NCBI RefSeq assembly: GCF_030209755.1
Contig: NZ_JARVRH010000025.1
Coordinates: 1-64,000, forward strand
Reading direction: 5' to 3'
Length of the DNA: 64,000 nucleotides
From: Arthrobacter sp. efr-133-TYG-118
GTDB lineage: Bacteria; Actinomycetota; Actinomycetes; Actinomycetales; Micrococcaceae
The notes under the pieces: model-generated
The model's database searches: none
What the model was told of the DNA's origin: nothing
Seen by the model: the letters and a program-made list of their open reading frames with translations, nothing else
In this document: positions 7,866 to 15,842 of the stretch, in pieces
Position numbering within the stretch: the first letter of the stretch is position 1
Layout: every line of letters begins with the position of its first letter
Program-made: the position numbers and the translations under genes

Positions 7866-8702
7866 CTACTTTGCGAGGAATCCGAGCAAGGCCTGGTTGA
7901 CCTCAGCGCCATGCGTCCACAGCAAGCCGTGCGGCGCGCCGTCGATCTCCACATACTCGGCGCCGGGGAGAGCCTCTGCGAACCGCCGGCCGGTGACGTC
8001 GATGGGGAGGATGTTGTCCGCGGTGCCGTGCACGATCAAGGCGGGCACGTCGATCTTGGGGATGTCGGCGCGGAAATCGGTGAGCCACGTGGGCTGCGCG
8101 GCCACCGCGGCGTAGGCACCTGACTGGGCTGCCAGGTTCCAGCTGGCGGTGACTGCTTCATGGCTCAGGCGGTGCGTTCCGAGGAAAGTGGAGGCGTTGT
8201 AGAAGTTGTTGAAGAATTCGGTGAAGAAAGCGTAGCGATCGGAAATGACGGCTTCGGAAAGTCCGTCGAACACCGACTGCGGGACGCCTCCGGGGTTGTC
8301 CTCGGTCTGAAGGAGGAACGGCTCCAAGGACGAAAGGAACACGGCCTTCGCCACCCGGCCCGAGCCATAAGTGCCAAGGTAGCGGGCCACTTCGCCTGTA
8401 CCCATCGAGAAGCCCACCAGTACGGCGTCGTTGAGATTCAGTGCTTCCAGAAGCGTGTTCAGGTCCGCGGCGAAGGTGTCGTAGTCGTAGCCGACGGTCG
8501 GCTTGCCGGACTTGCCGAAGCCGCGGCGGTCGTAGGTGACGACGCGGTAGCCGGCGTTGAGCAGTGCGGCGGTCTGCTTTTCCCAGGACGAACCATCCAG
8601 GGGATAGCCGTGGATAAGGACCACTGCCTGGCCGGTCCCGTGGTCTTCGTAGTAGATCTCGATCTCGGTGCTGTTTTCATTTCCGACGGTGATGTAAGCC
8701 AT
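7866..8702 (-). CDS. Alpha/beta hydrolase, cofactor-free haloperoxidase type
   Basis: A 278-residue alpha/beta-fold hydrolase close to non-haem chloroperoxidases and arylesterases. It shows the oxyanion motif VLIHGYPLDGSSWE near residue 27, YDRRGFGKSGKP near 57, the nucleophile elbow VGFSMGTGEVARYLG near 97, the acid in VHGTADNILP and the catalytic histidine in DGAPHGLLWTHG. The start at 8702 (MAYITVGNENS) follows AAAGGAC and is preferred to an upstream in-frame ATG. It stands alone, divergent from the ABC exporter at 8867. The physiological substrate cannot be read from the sequence. Confidence 0.88.
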   Translation of the reverse strand: MAYITVGNENSTEIEIYYEDHGTGQAVVLIHGYPLDGSSWEKQTAALLNAGYRVVTYDRRGFGKSGKPTVGYDYDTFAADLNTLLEALNLNDAVLVGFSMGTGEVARYLGTYGSGRVAKAVFLSSLEPFLLQTEDNPGGVPQSVFDGLSEAVISDRYAFFTEFFNNFYNASTFLGTHRLSHEAVTASWNLAAQSGAYAAVAAQPTWLTDFRADIPKIDVPALIVHGTADNILPIDVTGRRFAEALPGAEYVEIDGAPHGLLWTHGAEVNQALLGFLAK

Positions 8703-8866
8703 GACTACGGTCCTTTCGTAGCGGATCTTGCCGAGCGTTTCCAGCCTACTGTCCGAGTACGACGGCGGCACGCATCCCGCTACGCTTCGCCCTGAGGGAA
8801 AGCCCTAGTTGCCCCCAGCAACCAGTCGTAGACTGGCCTTCGAATCACTACGTGAGTTGGAGAACG

Positions 8867-10600
8867 ATGCTCTGGAAACTTCTCGTTCAGTATCTGCGGC
8901 CACATCGGCGGCTGCTGATCGCCGTCGTCATTTTCCAGTTGGCGCAGTCCATCGCGTCGCTGTACCTGCCCACACTGAATGCGGACATCATTGACGAAGG
9001 CGTGGCCAAGGGGGATACCGGGTACATCCTGGGCACCGGCAGCCTCATGTTGCTCATCACCCTCCTGCAGATCGCGTGTTCGATCACGGCTGTGTACTTC
9101 GGCGCGAAAGCCGCCATGGGCCTGGGGCGGGACTTGCGCGGCGCTATTTTCACGAGGGTGGGGGAGTTCTCCGAGCAGGAGGTCACCCGCTTCGGTGCGC
9201 CGTCGCTGATCACGCGTTCAACCAACGACGTGCAGCAGGTCCAGCAGCTCGTCCTGATGTCCTGCACGCTCATGGTTGCGGCGCCCATGCTCAGCATCGG
9301 TGGGGTGATCATGGCGGTCCGGCAGGATGCCCAGTTGTCCTGGCTGATTGCCGTGAGCGTCCCCGTATTGCTCGTTGCTGTGGGCCTCATTGTGAGCCGG
9401 ATGGTGCCGTTGTTCCGCAAGATGCAGGTCCGGATCGACACCGTGAACCGCGTGCTCCGCGAACAGTTGGCAGGCATCCGCGTGGTGCGCGCGTTCGTGC
9501 GCGAGGACATGGAGACAGAACGCTTCGCCTCGGCCAACCAGGACGTCACGGAGATGGCGCTGCGCGCCGGGCGGCTCATGGCCCTCATGTTTCCGGTAGT
9601 GATGCTGGTGCTCAACGTCTCCAGCGTGGCCGTGATCTGGTTCGGGTCGTTCCGGATCGACGACGGTTCCATGCAGGTAGGCACGTTGATCGCCTTCCTG
9701 AGCTACCTCATGCAGATCCTCATGTCCGTCATGATGGCGACGTTCATGGCCGTCATGATCCCGCGCGCTGCTGTTTCGGCGGACCGCATCGGGCAGGTGC
9801 TGGAGACCCAATCGAGCGTGCGGCCTCCCGAGAATCCAGTGACGGAGACCGCCGGCCGCGGCGAGCTGGAATTGCTCGACGTCGGATTCGCCTACCCAGG
9901 TGCCGAGCAGCCCGTCCTGAGCGGCATCAGCTTCCGGGCACGCGCAGGGCAGACGACGGCGATCATCGGCAGCACGGGCGCGGGCAAGACTACCTTGGTG
10001 AATTTGCTGCCACGGCTATTCGACGCGAGCAGCGGCTCGGTGCGGATCGACGACGTCGACGTCCGCGAACTGCACCCGGACCTTTTGTGGGGGCACATTG
10101 GTCTGGTCCCGCAAAAGCCCTACCTGTTCTCCGGCACGGTGCGCAGCAACCTCCTCTACGGCAAGCCCGACGCCACGGAGGAAGAACTGTGGCGGGCGCT
10201 TTCTATCGCCCAGGCCCAGGACTTCGTCGAGGAGATGGAGGGCGGCCTTGATGCTCCGATCTCGCAGGGCGGCACCAACGTTTCCGGCGGACAACGCCAG
10301 CGACTCGCCATCGCGCGGGCACTCGTGAAGCAGCCCGAGCTCTACATCTTCGACGACTCCTTCTCATCGTTGGACACGGCCACCGACGCCAGGCTCCGCC
10401 AGGCACTCAAGCGCCACACTTCGGGCGCCACCATGGTCATCATTGCGCAGCGGGTATCCAGCATCGCGGATGCTGAGCAGATTTTAGTGCTCGACGACGG
10501 GCGGCTGGTGGGGCGCGGAACCCACGACGAGTTGTTGGAGACTTCAGAAACGTACCGTGAGATAGTTTCCTCGCAACTGGCAGCGGAGGAGGCGGCATGA
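8867..10600 (+). CDS. Heterodimeric ABC exporter, subunit with degenerate ATP site
   Basis: A 577-residue half-transporter with six membrane segments (about residues 15-300) and a C-terminal ATPase. Walker A is GSTGAGKTT and the signature VSGGQRQRLAIARAL. The Walker B end is FDDSFSSLD, with Asp in place of the catalytic Glu, and the switch histidine is Gln (IIAQRVSSI). These changes mark the non-hydrolysing site of heterodimeric exporters such as TM287/288 and BmrCD. I use the ATG at 8867, five bases after GGAG, rather than the GTG at 8852. The stop overlaps the partner gene by four bases (ATGA). Likely role: drug or lipid export. Confidence 0.93.
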   Translation: MLWKLLVQYLRPHRRLLIAVVIFQLAQSIASLYLPTLNADIIDEGVAKGDTGYILGTGSLMLLITLLQIACSITAVYFGAKAAMGLGRDLRGAIFTRVGEFSEQEVTRFGAPSLITRSTNDVQQVQQLVLMSCTLMVAAPMLSIGGVIMAVRQDAQLSWLIAVSVPVLLVAVGLIVSRMVPLFRKMQVRIDTVNRVLREQLAGIRVVRAFVREDMETERFASANQDVTEMALRAGRLMALMFPVVMLVLNVSSVAVIWFGSFRIDDGSMQVGTLIAFLSYLMQILMSVMMATFMAVMIPRAAVSADRIGQVLETQSSVRPPENPVTETAGRGELELLDVGFAYPGAEQPVLSGISFRARAGQTTAIIGSTGAGKTTLVNLLPRLFDASSGSVRIDDVDVRELHPDLLWGHIGLVPQKPYLFSGTVRSNLLYGKPDATEEELWRALSIAQAQDFVEEMEGGLDAPISQGGTNVSGGQRQRLAIARALVKQPELYIFDDSFSSLDTATDARLRQALKRHTSGATMVIIAQRVSSIADAEQILVLDDGRLVGRGTHDELLETSETYREIVSSQLAAEEAA

Positions 10601-12567
10601 GCAGCGCACCCAGTACCGCCAACCGCCCGCAGCGTCCCCCGATGGGGCCAGGCCGCGGCGGACCCTTCGCCGGAATGAGCATCCCGGCCGAAAAAGCCAT
10701 GAACTTCCTGCCCTCGGCCAAGCGTCTCCTGGGCACGCTGCGGCCCGAGCGCTTGTGGCTGACCCTGGTACTCTTCCTCGCCGTCGCGAGCGTGACCCTA
10801 TCTGTGATCGGCCCCCGGCTCCTGGGCCAAGGCACCAACCTGATCTTCGCCGGCGTTGTCTCCAAGCAACTTCCGGCCGGGGTGAGCAAGGAACAGGTCA
10901 TCGAGGGATTGCGCGCTTCCGGCCAGGGCTCCAAAGCGGACATGTTGAAAGGCATGGACCTGACTCCCGGCATCGGAATCGACTTCGGGGCGTTGTCCTC
11001 GATCCTGCTGTGGGTGCTGGTCTTGTATGTCCTGGCCTCAGCGTTCGGCTGGATTCAGGCGTACGTGCTCAACGGCGTCGTGCAGCGGACGGTGTACCGG
11101 CTCCGCGAACAGATCGAAGCGAAAATCAACCGGCTTCCGCTGCGCTATTTCGATTCGGTGCAGCGCGGCGAGCTGCTCAGCCGCGTGACCAACGACGTCG
11201 ACAACATTTCGCAAAGCCTCCAACAGTCCATCAGCCAGGCGGTCACGTCCCTGCTCACGGTGGCCGGCGTCATCCTCATGATGTTCCTGCTCTCGCCGAT
11301 TCTGGCGTTTATCACCCTGGTCACGGTGCCGTTGACGCTGGTGACCACCGTGCTGATTGCCAAGCGCTCGCAGAAGCTGTTCGTGGCCCAGTGGAAGAAC
11401 ACCGGCGAGCTGAACGGGCAGATCGAAGAAACCTACACCGGCCACGCGCTCGTAAAGGTGTTCGGCCGCCAGCGTGAAGTTGAGGAGCGGTTCCGCGAGA
11501 AAAATGCAGAGTTGTTCTCGGCCAGCTTCGGCGCCCAGTTCATCAGCGGCTTGATCATGCCGGCACTGACATTCATCGGCAACCTGGTCTATGTCGGGAT
11601 CGCCGTGGTGGGTGGCCTGCAGGTAGCCTCCGGTGCCATGCAGTTGGGCGATGTCCAGGCCTTCATCCAGTACTCCCGGCAGTTCACGCAGCCCCTGGCC
11701 CAGCTTGGTTCAATGGCCAATCTGCTCCAGTCGGGTGTCGCGTCCGCGGAACGCGTCTTCTCGCTGCTCGATACCGAAGAGCAAAGCGCTGATCCTGAGC
11801 CCTCGGCTGTTCCCGAAGTGACGCGCGGGCGCTTGGTGTTCGAGAACATTTCCTTCTCCTACTCGGCGGACAAGCCGCTGATCCAGGATCTGAGCCTGGT
11901 AGCCGAACCCGGCCAGTCTGTGGCGATCGTCGGACCCACTGGAGCAGGCAAGACCACCCTTGTGAACCTCATGATGCGCTTCTACGAGCTCGACGCCGGG
12001 CGGATAACGCTCGACGGCGTCGACGTCGCCTCGATGTCCCGCTACGAGCTGCGCTCGCGGATGGGCATGGTCCTCCAGGACACGTGGCTCTTCGGCGGGA
12101 CCATCCGGGACAACATCGCATATGGACGGCCCGATGCCACCGAAGCCGAGATTCTGGAGGCCGCGCAAGCAACGTACGTGGACCGTTTTGTGCACTCCCT
12201 CCCTGAGGGCTACGACACAGTGCTCGACGACGAAGGCAGCAACGTTTCCGCCGGTGAGAAGCAGCTGCTCACCATCGCCCGTGCGTTCCTGGCCCGTCCG
12301 TCAGTCTTGATTCTGGACGAGGCCACGAGCTCCGTGGACACCCGGACCGAGGTTCTGGTTCAGAAAGCCATGAATGCCCTGCGTTCTGACCGGACGAGCT
12401 TTGTGATCGCGCACCGCCTCTCCACGATCCGCGACGCCAACCTCATCCTGGTGATGGAAGCCGGCCAGATCGTGGAACAAGGCACCCATGCGGAACTGCT
12501 GGCCTCGGGTGGGGCCTATTCAAGGCTGTATGAAGCCCAGTTCGCGGCGCCGGTGGCTGAGGTCTAG
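10597..12567 (+). CDS. Heterodimeric ABC exporter, subunit with catalytic ATP site
   Basis: A 656-residue partner of the upstream half-transporter. An N-terminal Pro/Gly-rich extension of about 40 residues precedes six membrane segments, with an enlarged first external loop (residues about 80-130). The ATPase has Walker A GPTGAGKTT, a canonical Walker B LILDEATSSVD and switch histidine VIAHRLSTI, but a degenerate signature VSAGEKQLLTIARAF. The weak signature pairs with the partner's weak Walker B, as expected for one dead and one live site per dimer. Copy B of the 98-bp repeat begins six bases after the stop and may end the transcript. Confidence 0.93.
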   Translation: MSSAPSTANRPQRPPMGPGRGGPFAGMSIPAEKAMNFLPSAKRLLGTLRPERLWLTLVLFLAVASVTLSVIGPRLLGQGTNLIFAGVVSKQLPAGVSKEQVIEGLRASGQGSKADMLKGMDLTPGIGIDFGALSSILLWVLVLYVLASAFGWIQAYVLNGVVQRTVYRLREQIEAKINRLPLRYFDSVQRGELLSRVTNDVDNISQSLQQSISQAVTSLLTVAGVILMMFLLSPILAFITLVTVPLTLVTTVLIAKRSQKLFVAQWKNTGELNGQIEETYTGHALVKVFGRQREVEERFREKNAELFSASFGAQFISGLIMPALTFIGNLVYVGIAVVGGLQVASGAMQLGDVQAFIQYSRQFTQPLAQLGSMANLLQSGVASAERVFSLLDTEEQSADPEPSAVPEVTRGRLVFENISFSYSADKPLIQDLSLVAEPGQSVAIVGPTGAGKTTLVNLMMRFYELDAGRITLDGVDVASMSRYELRSRMGMVLQDTWLFGGTIRDNIAYGRPDATEAEILEAAQATYVDRFVHSLPEGYDTVLDDEGSNVSAGEKQLLTIARAFLARPSVLILDEATSSVDTRTEVLVQKAMNALRSDRTSFVIAHRLSTIRDANLILVMEAGQIVEQGTHAELLASGGAYSRLYEAQFAAPVAEV

Positions 12568-12573
12568 GAATCT

Positions 12574-12671
12574 GTCACGCCGGGCAACTTTTTGGCCCCT
12601 TGGGTCAGGGAGAAGCCCGGAAATCCGGGTTGTTGGTGGTGGCCGGCAGCTAAAAACGTGCCAGGCGTGAC
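12574..12671 (+). repeat. 98-bp palindromic repeat, copy B
   Basis: Ends in GTCACGCC / GGCGTGAC inverted termini, with TTTTT in the left arm and AAAAA in the right arm. It is the closest relative of copy C: the first 22 bases are identical. It sits six bases after the exporter stop codon and upstream of the DUF559 gene. Confidence 0.85.
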
Positions 12672-12737
12672 GTTTGGTTTTGCACATAGGGCGTGCCGAG
12701 GGTGACGCAGACCTGCCGGGGCCCGCACGATGGCTAT

Positions 12738-13571
12738 ATGGATGTTGAAAAGGCGCTTGACCTCTGTGGGGGTGTGGCGCGAAGGCCCGTGCTGGCGCGT
12801 CTTGGCATCACCGACGGCCAGCTGAGGAGTGCGGTCCGCCGCGGTGTGGAACAACCGGCGCGCGGCGTCTACGCGCTGGCTTCGGCATCCGTCGCCGATG
12901 TTGCCCTTGTCCGGAACCGCCAAATACGGACCTGCGTCAGTGCGGCCCCGTTCTACGGCTTGTGGGTTATTGACCAGTCCGGGCCGTTGCACGTACACCA
13001 GAGGCGCAACCAAGGTGCCTGCGACGTCCTGCATCACGGTGGTTTGCTGCTCCCCGCGCATCCGCACAGACCAGTGGTTTCCCTGGCAGATGTCCTGATC
13101 CATGCATTGCGCTGCCTGCCCTGGCAGGAATCCTTGGTCATGGTGGAGTGTGCAGTGGCCCGGGGTGACATGACAGTGGGATTCCTGCGGGAGCGGCTGC
13201 CGGGAAAGCGAAACGGCAAGGCACGCGAGGTTCTACGCTGGGTGGATCGCGGGGCTGACTCGATGCTCGAGACGCTGGCCCGGACCTACTTCCGGAGGGC
13301 CGGAATCCACGTCCAGCCACAGTTCTATCTCGACGGCGTGGGCTACATGGATCTGTTGCTGGACGGTTGGCTTTTGGTGGAACTCGACGGTCGTCACCAT
13401 GCGGATTGGCGGCAGGTAAAGAAAGACCATCGCCGTACCAACTCGTCCGTGGTTCAGGGCTATACCGTGCTTCGTTACTACTACTCGGACGTGGTCCATG
13501 AAGCGGAAGCCATGGTTGCGGAGGTTGTTGCGGTCCTTGGCCGCGGAAAAATTGCCCGTCCGGCCGCGTAG
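12738..13571 (+). CDS. DUF559-type endonuclease-fold protein with AbiEi-like N-terminus
   Basis: A 277-residue protein. The first about 70 residues (VEKALDLCGGVARRPVLARLGITD and on) resemble the winged-helix AbiEi antitoxin-like domain common in actinobacteria. The C-terminal about 100 residues carry the DUF559/Vsr-like nuclease fold: EtlartYFRRAGI, then LLVELDGRHHADW near residue 215 and GYTVLRYYYSDV near 245. No partner toxin gene is adjacent, so a toxin-antitoxin role is not supported. The ATG at 12738 has no strong ribosome site. The gene is bracketed by 98-bp repeats in the same orientation at 12574 and 13576, which is unusual and may reflect past movement. Function is unknown. Confidence 0.8.
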   Translation: MDVEKALDLCGGVARRPVLARLGITDGQLRSAVRRGVEQPARGVYALASASVADVALVRNRQIRTCVSAAPFYGLWVIDQSGPLHVHQRRNQGACDVLHHGGLLLPAHPHRPVVSLADVLIHALRCLPWQESLVMVECAVARGDMTVGFLRERLPGKRNGKAREVLRWVDRGADSMLETLARTYFRRAGIHVQPQFYLDGVGYMDLLLDGWLLVELDGRHHADWRQVKKDHRRTNSSVVQGYTVLRYYYSDVVHEAEAMVAEVVAVLGRGKIARPAA

Positions 13572-13575
13572 TTGT

Positions 13576-13673
13576 GTCACGCCGGGCAACTTTTTGGGGC
13601 CTTGGGTCCGGCAGAGCCCCGGAAATCCAGGAGCTCGGATGCCAGCCGCGGCCAAAAGCCTGCCTCGCGTGAC
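13576..13673 (+). repeat. 98-bp palindromic repeat, copy C
   Basis: Starts four bases after the DUF559 stop. Termini are GTCACGCC at the left and GCGTGAC at the right, with TTTTT and AAAA in the arms. It has the same length and orientation as copies A and B. Confidence 0.85.
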
Positions 13674-13724
13674 ACTCGCTGTTACGGGGTGAGGTGAAGA
13701 GAGCGCGGACTAGGCTTGGATCCC

Positions 13725-14486
13725 ATGGATATCAAGCCGCCAGAGCTCCTCAGCCTTCCGGGTGGCCACATTGAACTCCGCGATGCACGTAGCGGCCGCA
13801 CCAATCAGGCGGACCTTGTTGCCTTCGAGATTGGAAGGACTGCAGTAACGCGGGCAGAATTCACCGCAACCGCCGGACGCGAGCTGACGGACCCACGGAG
13901 TCCAGCACACGGCGTCACCTGGTTCGAGGCCATCGATTGGTGCAACGCGGCGTCTGAAGCGGAAGGTCTCGGCCCGGTATATGCGCGATCGGGCCGGAGC
14001 GTCGAATGGAACGTCGGGGCCAACGGCTACCGGCTCCCCACCGAGGCGGAATGGGAGTATGCCTGCCGCGCCGGATCAGGTGGCCCGCACTATGGTCCGC
14101 TCAACGAGATTGCATGGACGGCGAAGGATGGGCTGCCCGGGCCCAGCGACGTGGCGTTAAAGGCTCCCAACGGGTTCGGCGACTACGACACGCTCGGCAA
14201 TGTCTGGGAGTGGTGCTGGGATTATGCGGATCCGGCCAGATACGGAGACTACAGGGTATTCCGTGGCGGTGGCTGGGCTGACGAAGCCTGGAATGTGCGT
14301 GCGTCGGTACGGCGGGGTAGTGCTCCCGATGCCGGCCTGGAGGATGTGGGTTTCCGGTTGGCGCGCGGCGCCTGTGGTGTTCCAGGTGCAAGCTCCGGGC
14401 AGGGTTGGTCCGCCGAATCCGATCGGGAGCGGGCCAAAGTGCGAGGCCCGATTCCCTTCGGTTGGACTCCGCTGAAGTTCGACTAA
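13725..14486 (+). CDS. SUMF1 (formylglycine-generating-enzyme-like) domain protein without catalytic cysteines
   Basis: A 253-residue protein with the SUMF1/FGE-sulfatase fold: GYRLPTEAEWEYACRAG near residue 100, YDTLGNVWEWCWD near 150, VFRGGGWADEAWNVRAS near 175 and DVGFRLARG near 205. True formylglycine-generating enzymes have two cysteines in the segment after GGSW. Here that segment (AWNVRASVRRGSAPDAGLED) has none, so sulfatase activation by the usual chemistry is unlikely. No sulfatase gene is in the window. The ATG at 13725 is used; a TTG three codons earlier is also possible. The actual role is unknown. Confidence 0.82.
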   Translation: MDIKPPELLSLPGGHIELRDARSGRTNQADLVAFEIGRTAVTRAEFTATAGRELTDPRSPAHGVTWFEAIDWCNAASEAEGLGPVYARSGRSVEWNVGANGYRLPTEAEWEYACRAGSGGPHYGPLNEIAWTAKDGLPGPSDVALKAPNGFGDYDTLGNVWEWCWDYADPARYGDYRVFRGGGWADEAWNVRASVRRGSAPDAGLEDVGFRLARGACGVPGASSGQGWSAESDRERAKVRGPIPFGWTPLKFD

Positions 14487-14533
14487 GTGCGATTATCCAT
14501 AGCCGTTGACTCCGCTCCGCCATCGGCATATCC

Positions 14534-14551
14534 TACAACCAAATGGTTGTA
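14534..14551. promoter_or_regulatory. Palindromic operator overlapping the ArsR start codon
   Basis: TACAACC, four bases, then GGTTGTA: perfect 7-bp arms spanning 18 bases. The ATG of the ArsR gene at 14543 lies inside it. ArsR-type repressors paired with SRPBCC proteins commonly bind an ACAACC/GGTTGT palindrome of this kind, so autoregulation is the likely role. The overlap also suggests a leaderless or very short 5' end. Confidence 0.7.
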
Positions 14552-14875
14552 GATCAGCACAGTGAAACCGAAATTGACCGCCTCTTCCAGGCGTTTTCCG
14601 ATGCCACGCGCCGGGACATTGTCCGTCGGGTGACGGTCGGGGAGTATTCGGTGTCCGGCTTGGCAGCCCTCTACGCCATGAGTTTTGCCGCCGTTCAGAA
14701 GCACGTGGCGGTGTTGGAGCGCGCCTCCCTTGTAACGAAGGAGAAGCGTGGAAGGGAGCAGATCGTGCGGGGCAACCATGATGGCTTGCAGAAAGCCCGT
14801 CAGCTGCTCGATGAGTACGAGGCGATCTGGCGGCAGCGCGTCGATCGGATCGCAGACATCCTCGCCGAAAAATAG
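14543..14875 (+). CDS. ArsR-family transcriptional repressor
   Basis: A 110-residue winged-helix regulator: FQAFSDATRRDIVRRV near residue 14, YSVSGLAALYAMSFAAVQKH near 35 (recognition helix) and ERASLVTKEKRGREQIV (wing). No metal-binding cysteines are present, so it belongs to the ArsR branch that accompanies SRPBCC/AHSA1 proteins rather than metal sensing. The SRPBCC gene starts 13 bases after its stop. A palindrome covers its start codon, pointing to self-repression. No Shine-Dalgarno is visible before the ATG. Confidence 0.9.
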   Translation: MVVDQHSETEIDRLFQAFSDATRRDIVRRVTVGEYSVSGLAALYAMSFAAVQKHVAVLERASLVTKEKRGREQIVRGNHDGLQKARQLLDEYEAIWRQRVDRIADILAEK

Positions 14876-14888
14876 GAAGGGTTCCGCA

Positions 14889-15389
14889 ATGACGGTTATC
14901 AGTTCCACCAAGAATCCCGAAGCGTTGAGCTTGACGCTCGTCGCCGAGTTCGATGCCAGCCCCGAACAGGTCTGGCAAATCTGGGAAGACCCACGCCAGC
15001 TTGAGCGCTGGTGGGGTCCACCCACTTGGCCCGCGACGTTCGAACAGTTCGAGTTCGAGCCGGGCGGGAAGGCCAGCTATTACATGACCGGTCCCGACGG
15101 CGAGAAAGCCGGCGGCTGGTGGCGCATCACAGCCGTCCAAGCTCCGAACAGGCTGGAGTTCGACGACGGCTTTGCCGACGAAAACGGAGCTCCCGTCGAG
15201 GAGATCGGGGCCGGCCATGCGACCGTGACCCTAGAAGAGATCGACGGCGACCGCACCCGCATGACCATCCTGTCCACCTTCGAATCAGAAGAGCAGATGA
15301 AGAAGATGATCGACATGGGTATGGAAGAGGGAATGCAGGAGGCGGCCGGCCAAATCGACGCGCTCCTTTCCGAGCACTCCCGCGCCTGA
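14889..15389 (+). CDS. SRPBCC / AHSA1-family protein
   Basis: A 166-residue START-like fold protein of the Aha1 C-terminal type: ASPEQVWQIWEDPRQLERWW near residue 24, then FEPGGKASYYMTGPDG and a Met/Glu-rich C-terminal helix (DMGMEEGMQEAAGQIDALL). The ATG at 14889 follows GGAAGGG. It is co-transcribed with the ArsR repressor. Such pairs are widespread in actinobacteria. The hydrophobic cavity suggests binding of a small ligand, but no substrate is known. A strong hairpin follows at 15429. Confidence 0.88.
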   Translation: MTVISSTKNPEALSLTLVAEFDASPEQVWQIWEDPRQLERWWGPPTWPATFEQFEFEPGGKASYYMTGPDGEKAGGWWRITAVQAPNRLEFDDGFADENGAPVEEIGAGHATVTLEEIDGDRTRMTILSTFESEEQMKKMIDMGMEEGMQEAAGQIDALLSEHSRA

Positions 15390-15428
15390 CATGCCCGGCG
15401 CGGGGTGAACGCACCCCGGATACGCGAA

Positions 15429-15456
15429 CGACGGCGGGAGGTGACTCCCGCCGTCG
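15429..15456. terminator. Perfect 12-bp hairpin between convergent genes
   Basis: CGACGGCGGGAG pairs with CTCCCGCCGTCG around GTGA. It lies between the SRPBCC gene and the convergent small gene ending at 15482, so it may serve both strands. It uses the same stem as the hairpins at 41769 and 48839. Confidence 0.7.
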
Positions 15457-15481
15457 TCGCTTTGCGTCCGAAAGGGCGCTG

Positions 15482-15694
15482 TTACAGGGAGTGGGCGTCG
15501 AACGCGGTGGCCTTGGCCGCGCTGCCGTTGAGGCTGACGGTGAAGGTGTTGGGCCCGCTGCAGGTGACCGCGATGCTGGACTTGGAGGTGTTGTGCCGCA
15601 CGGAGAAGTCGTGCACCAGCGCATCCAGCGTGTGGTGGGTGGTTGAGCGGTCCCAAATCTTGAGGGTTACGGAGTCGGCAGTTTCAAACGTCAT
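15482..15694 (-). CDS. Small hypothetical protein (70 residues)
   Basis: Encodes MTFETADSVTLKIWDRSTTH and onward, rich in Thr, Ser and Val with alternating hydrophobic residues, so probably a small beta protein. It has no signal peptide, membrane segment or cysteine cluster. Support for a real gene: GGAAG about ten bases before the ATG, a terminator-like hairpin beyond its stop, and a perfect 12-bp palindrome 25 bases upstream. I do not recognise a family. Confidence 0.55.
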   Translation of the reverse strand: MTFETADSVTLKIWDRSTTHHTLDALVHDFSVRHNTSKSSIAVTCSGPNTFTVSLNGSAAKATAFDAHSL

Positions 15695-15718
15695 TGTTCA
15701 GTGCTTCCATTCATGAAT

Positions 15719-15730
15719 CCGGATATCCGG
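15719..15730. promoter_or_regulatory. 12-bp palindrome upstream of the small protein
   Basis: CCGGATATCCGG is a perfect palindrome 25 bases before the start at 15694, in a 148-base gap that otherwise shows nothing clear. It could be an operator; the spacing alone suggests it. Confidence 0.3.
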
Positions 15731-15842
15731 CTATCGCGCCAATGCGAAAGCCGCCGTACAGCTTTTCCATAGTGCACAGCGAGGCACGGACTGCTCAAGC
15801 CAGAACGGCGTTTGTTGCTAGTGAGACTCATCACAGCGGTGT

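Noticed and set aside
12738..13571. Type IV toxin-antitoxin system
   Set aside because: Only the AbiEi-like N-terminus is suggestive; no AbiEii nucleotidyltransferase-type partner lies next to it.
7112..13673. CRISPR array or tandem repeat
   Set aside because: The 98-bp units are kilobases apart (or one gene apart), are themselves palindromic and have no regular spacers.
13725..14486. Formylglycine-generating enzyme (sulfatase activator)
   Set aside because: The catalytic cysteine pair is absent and no sulfatase is in the window, so only the fold is claimed.
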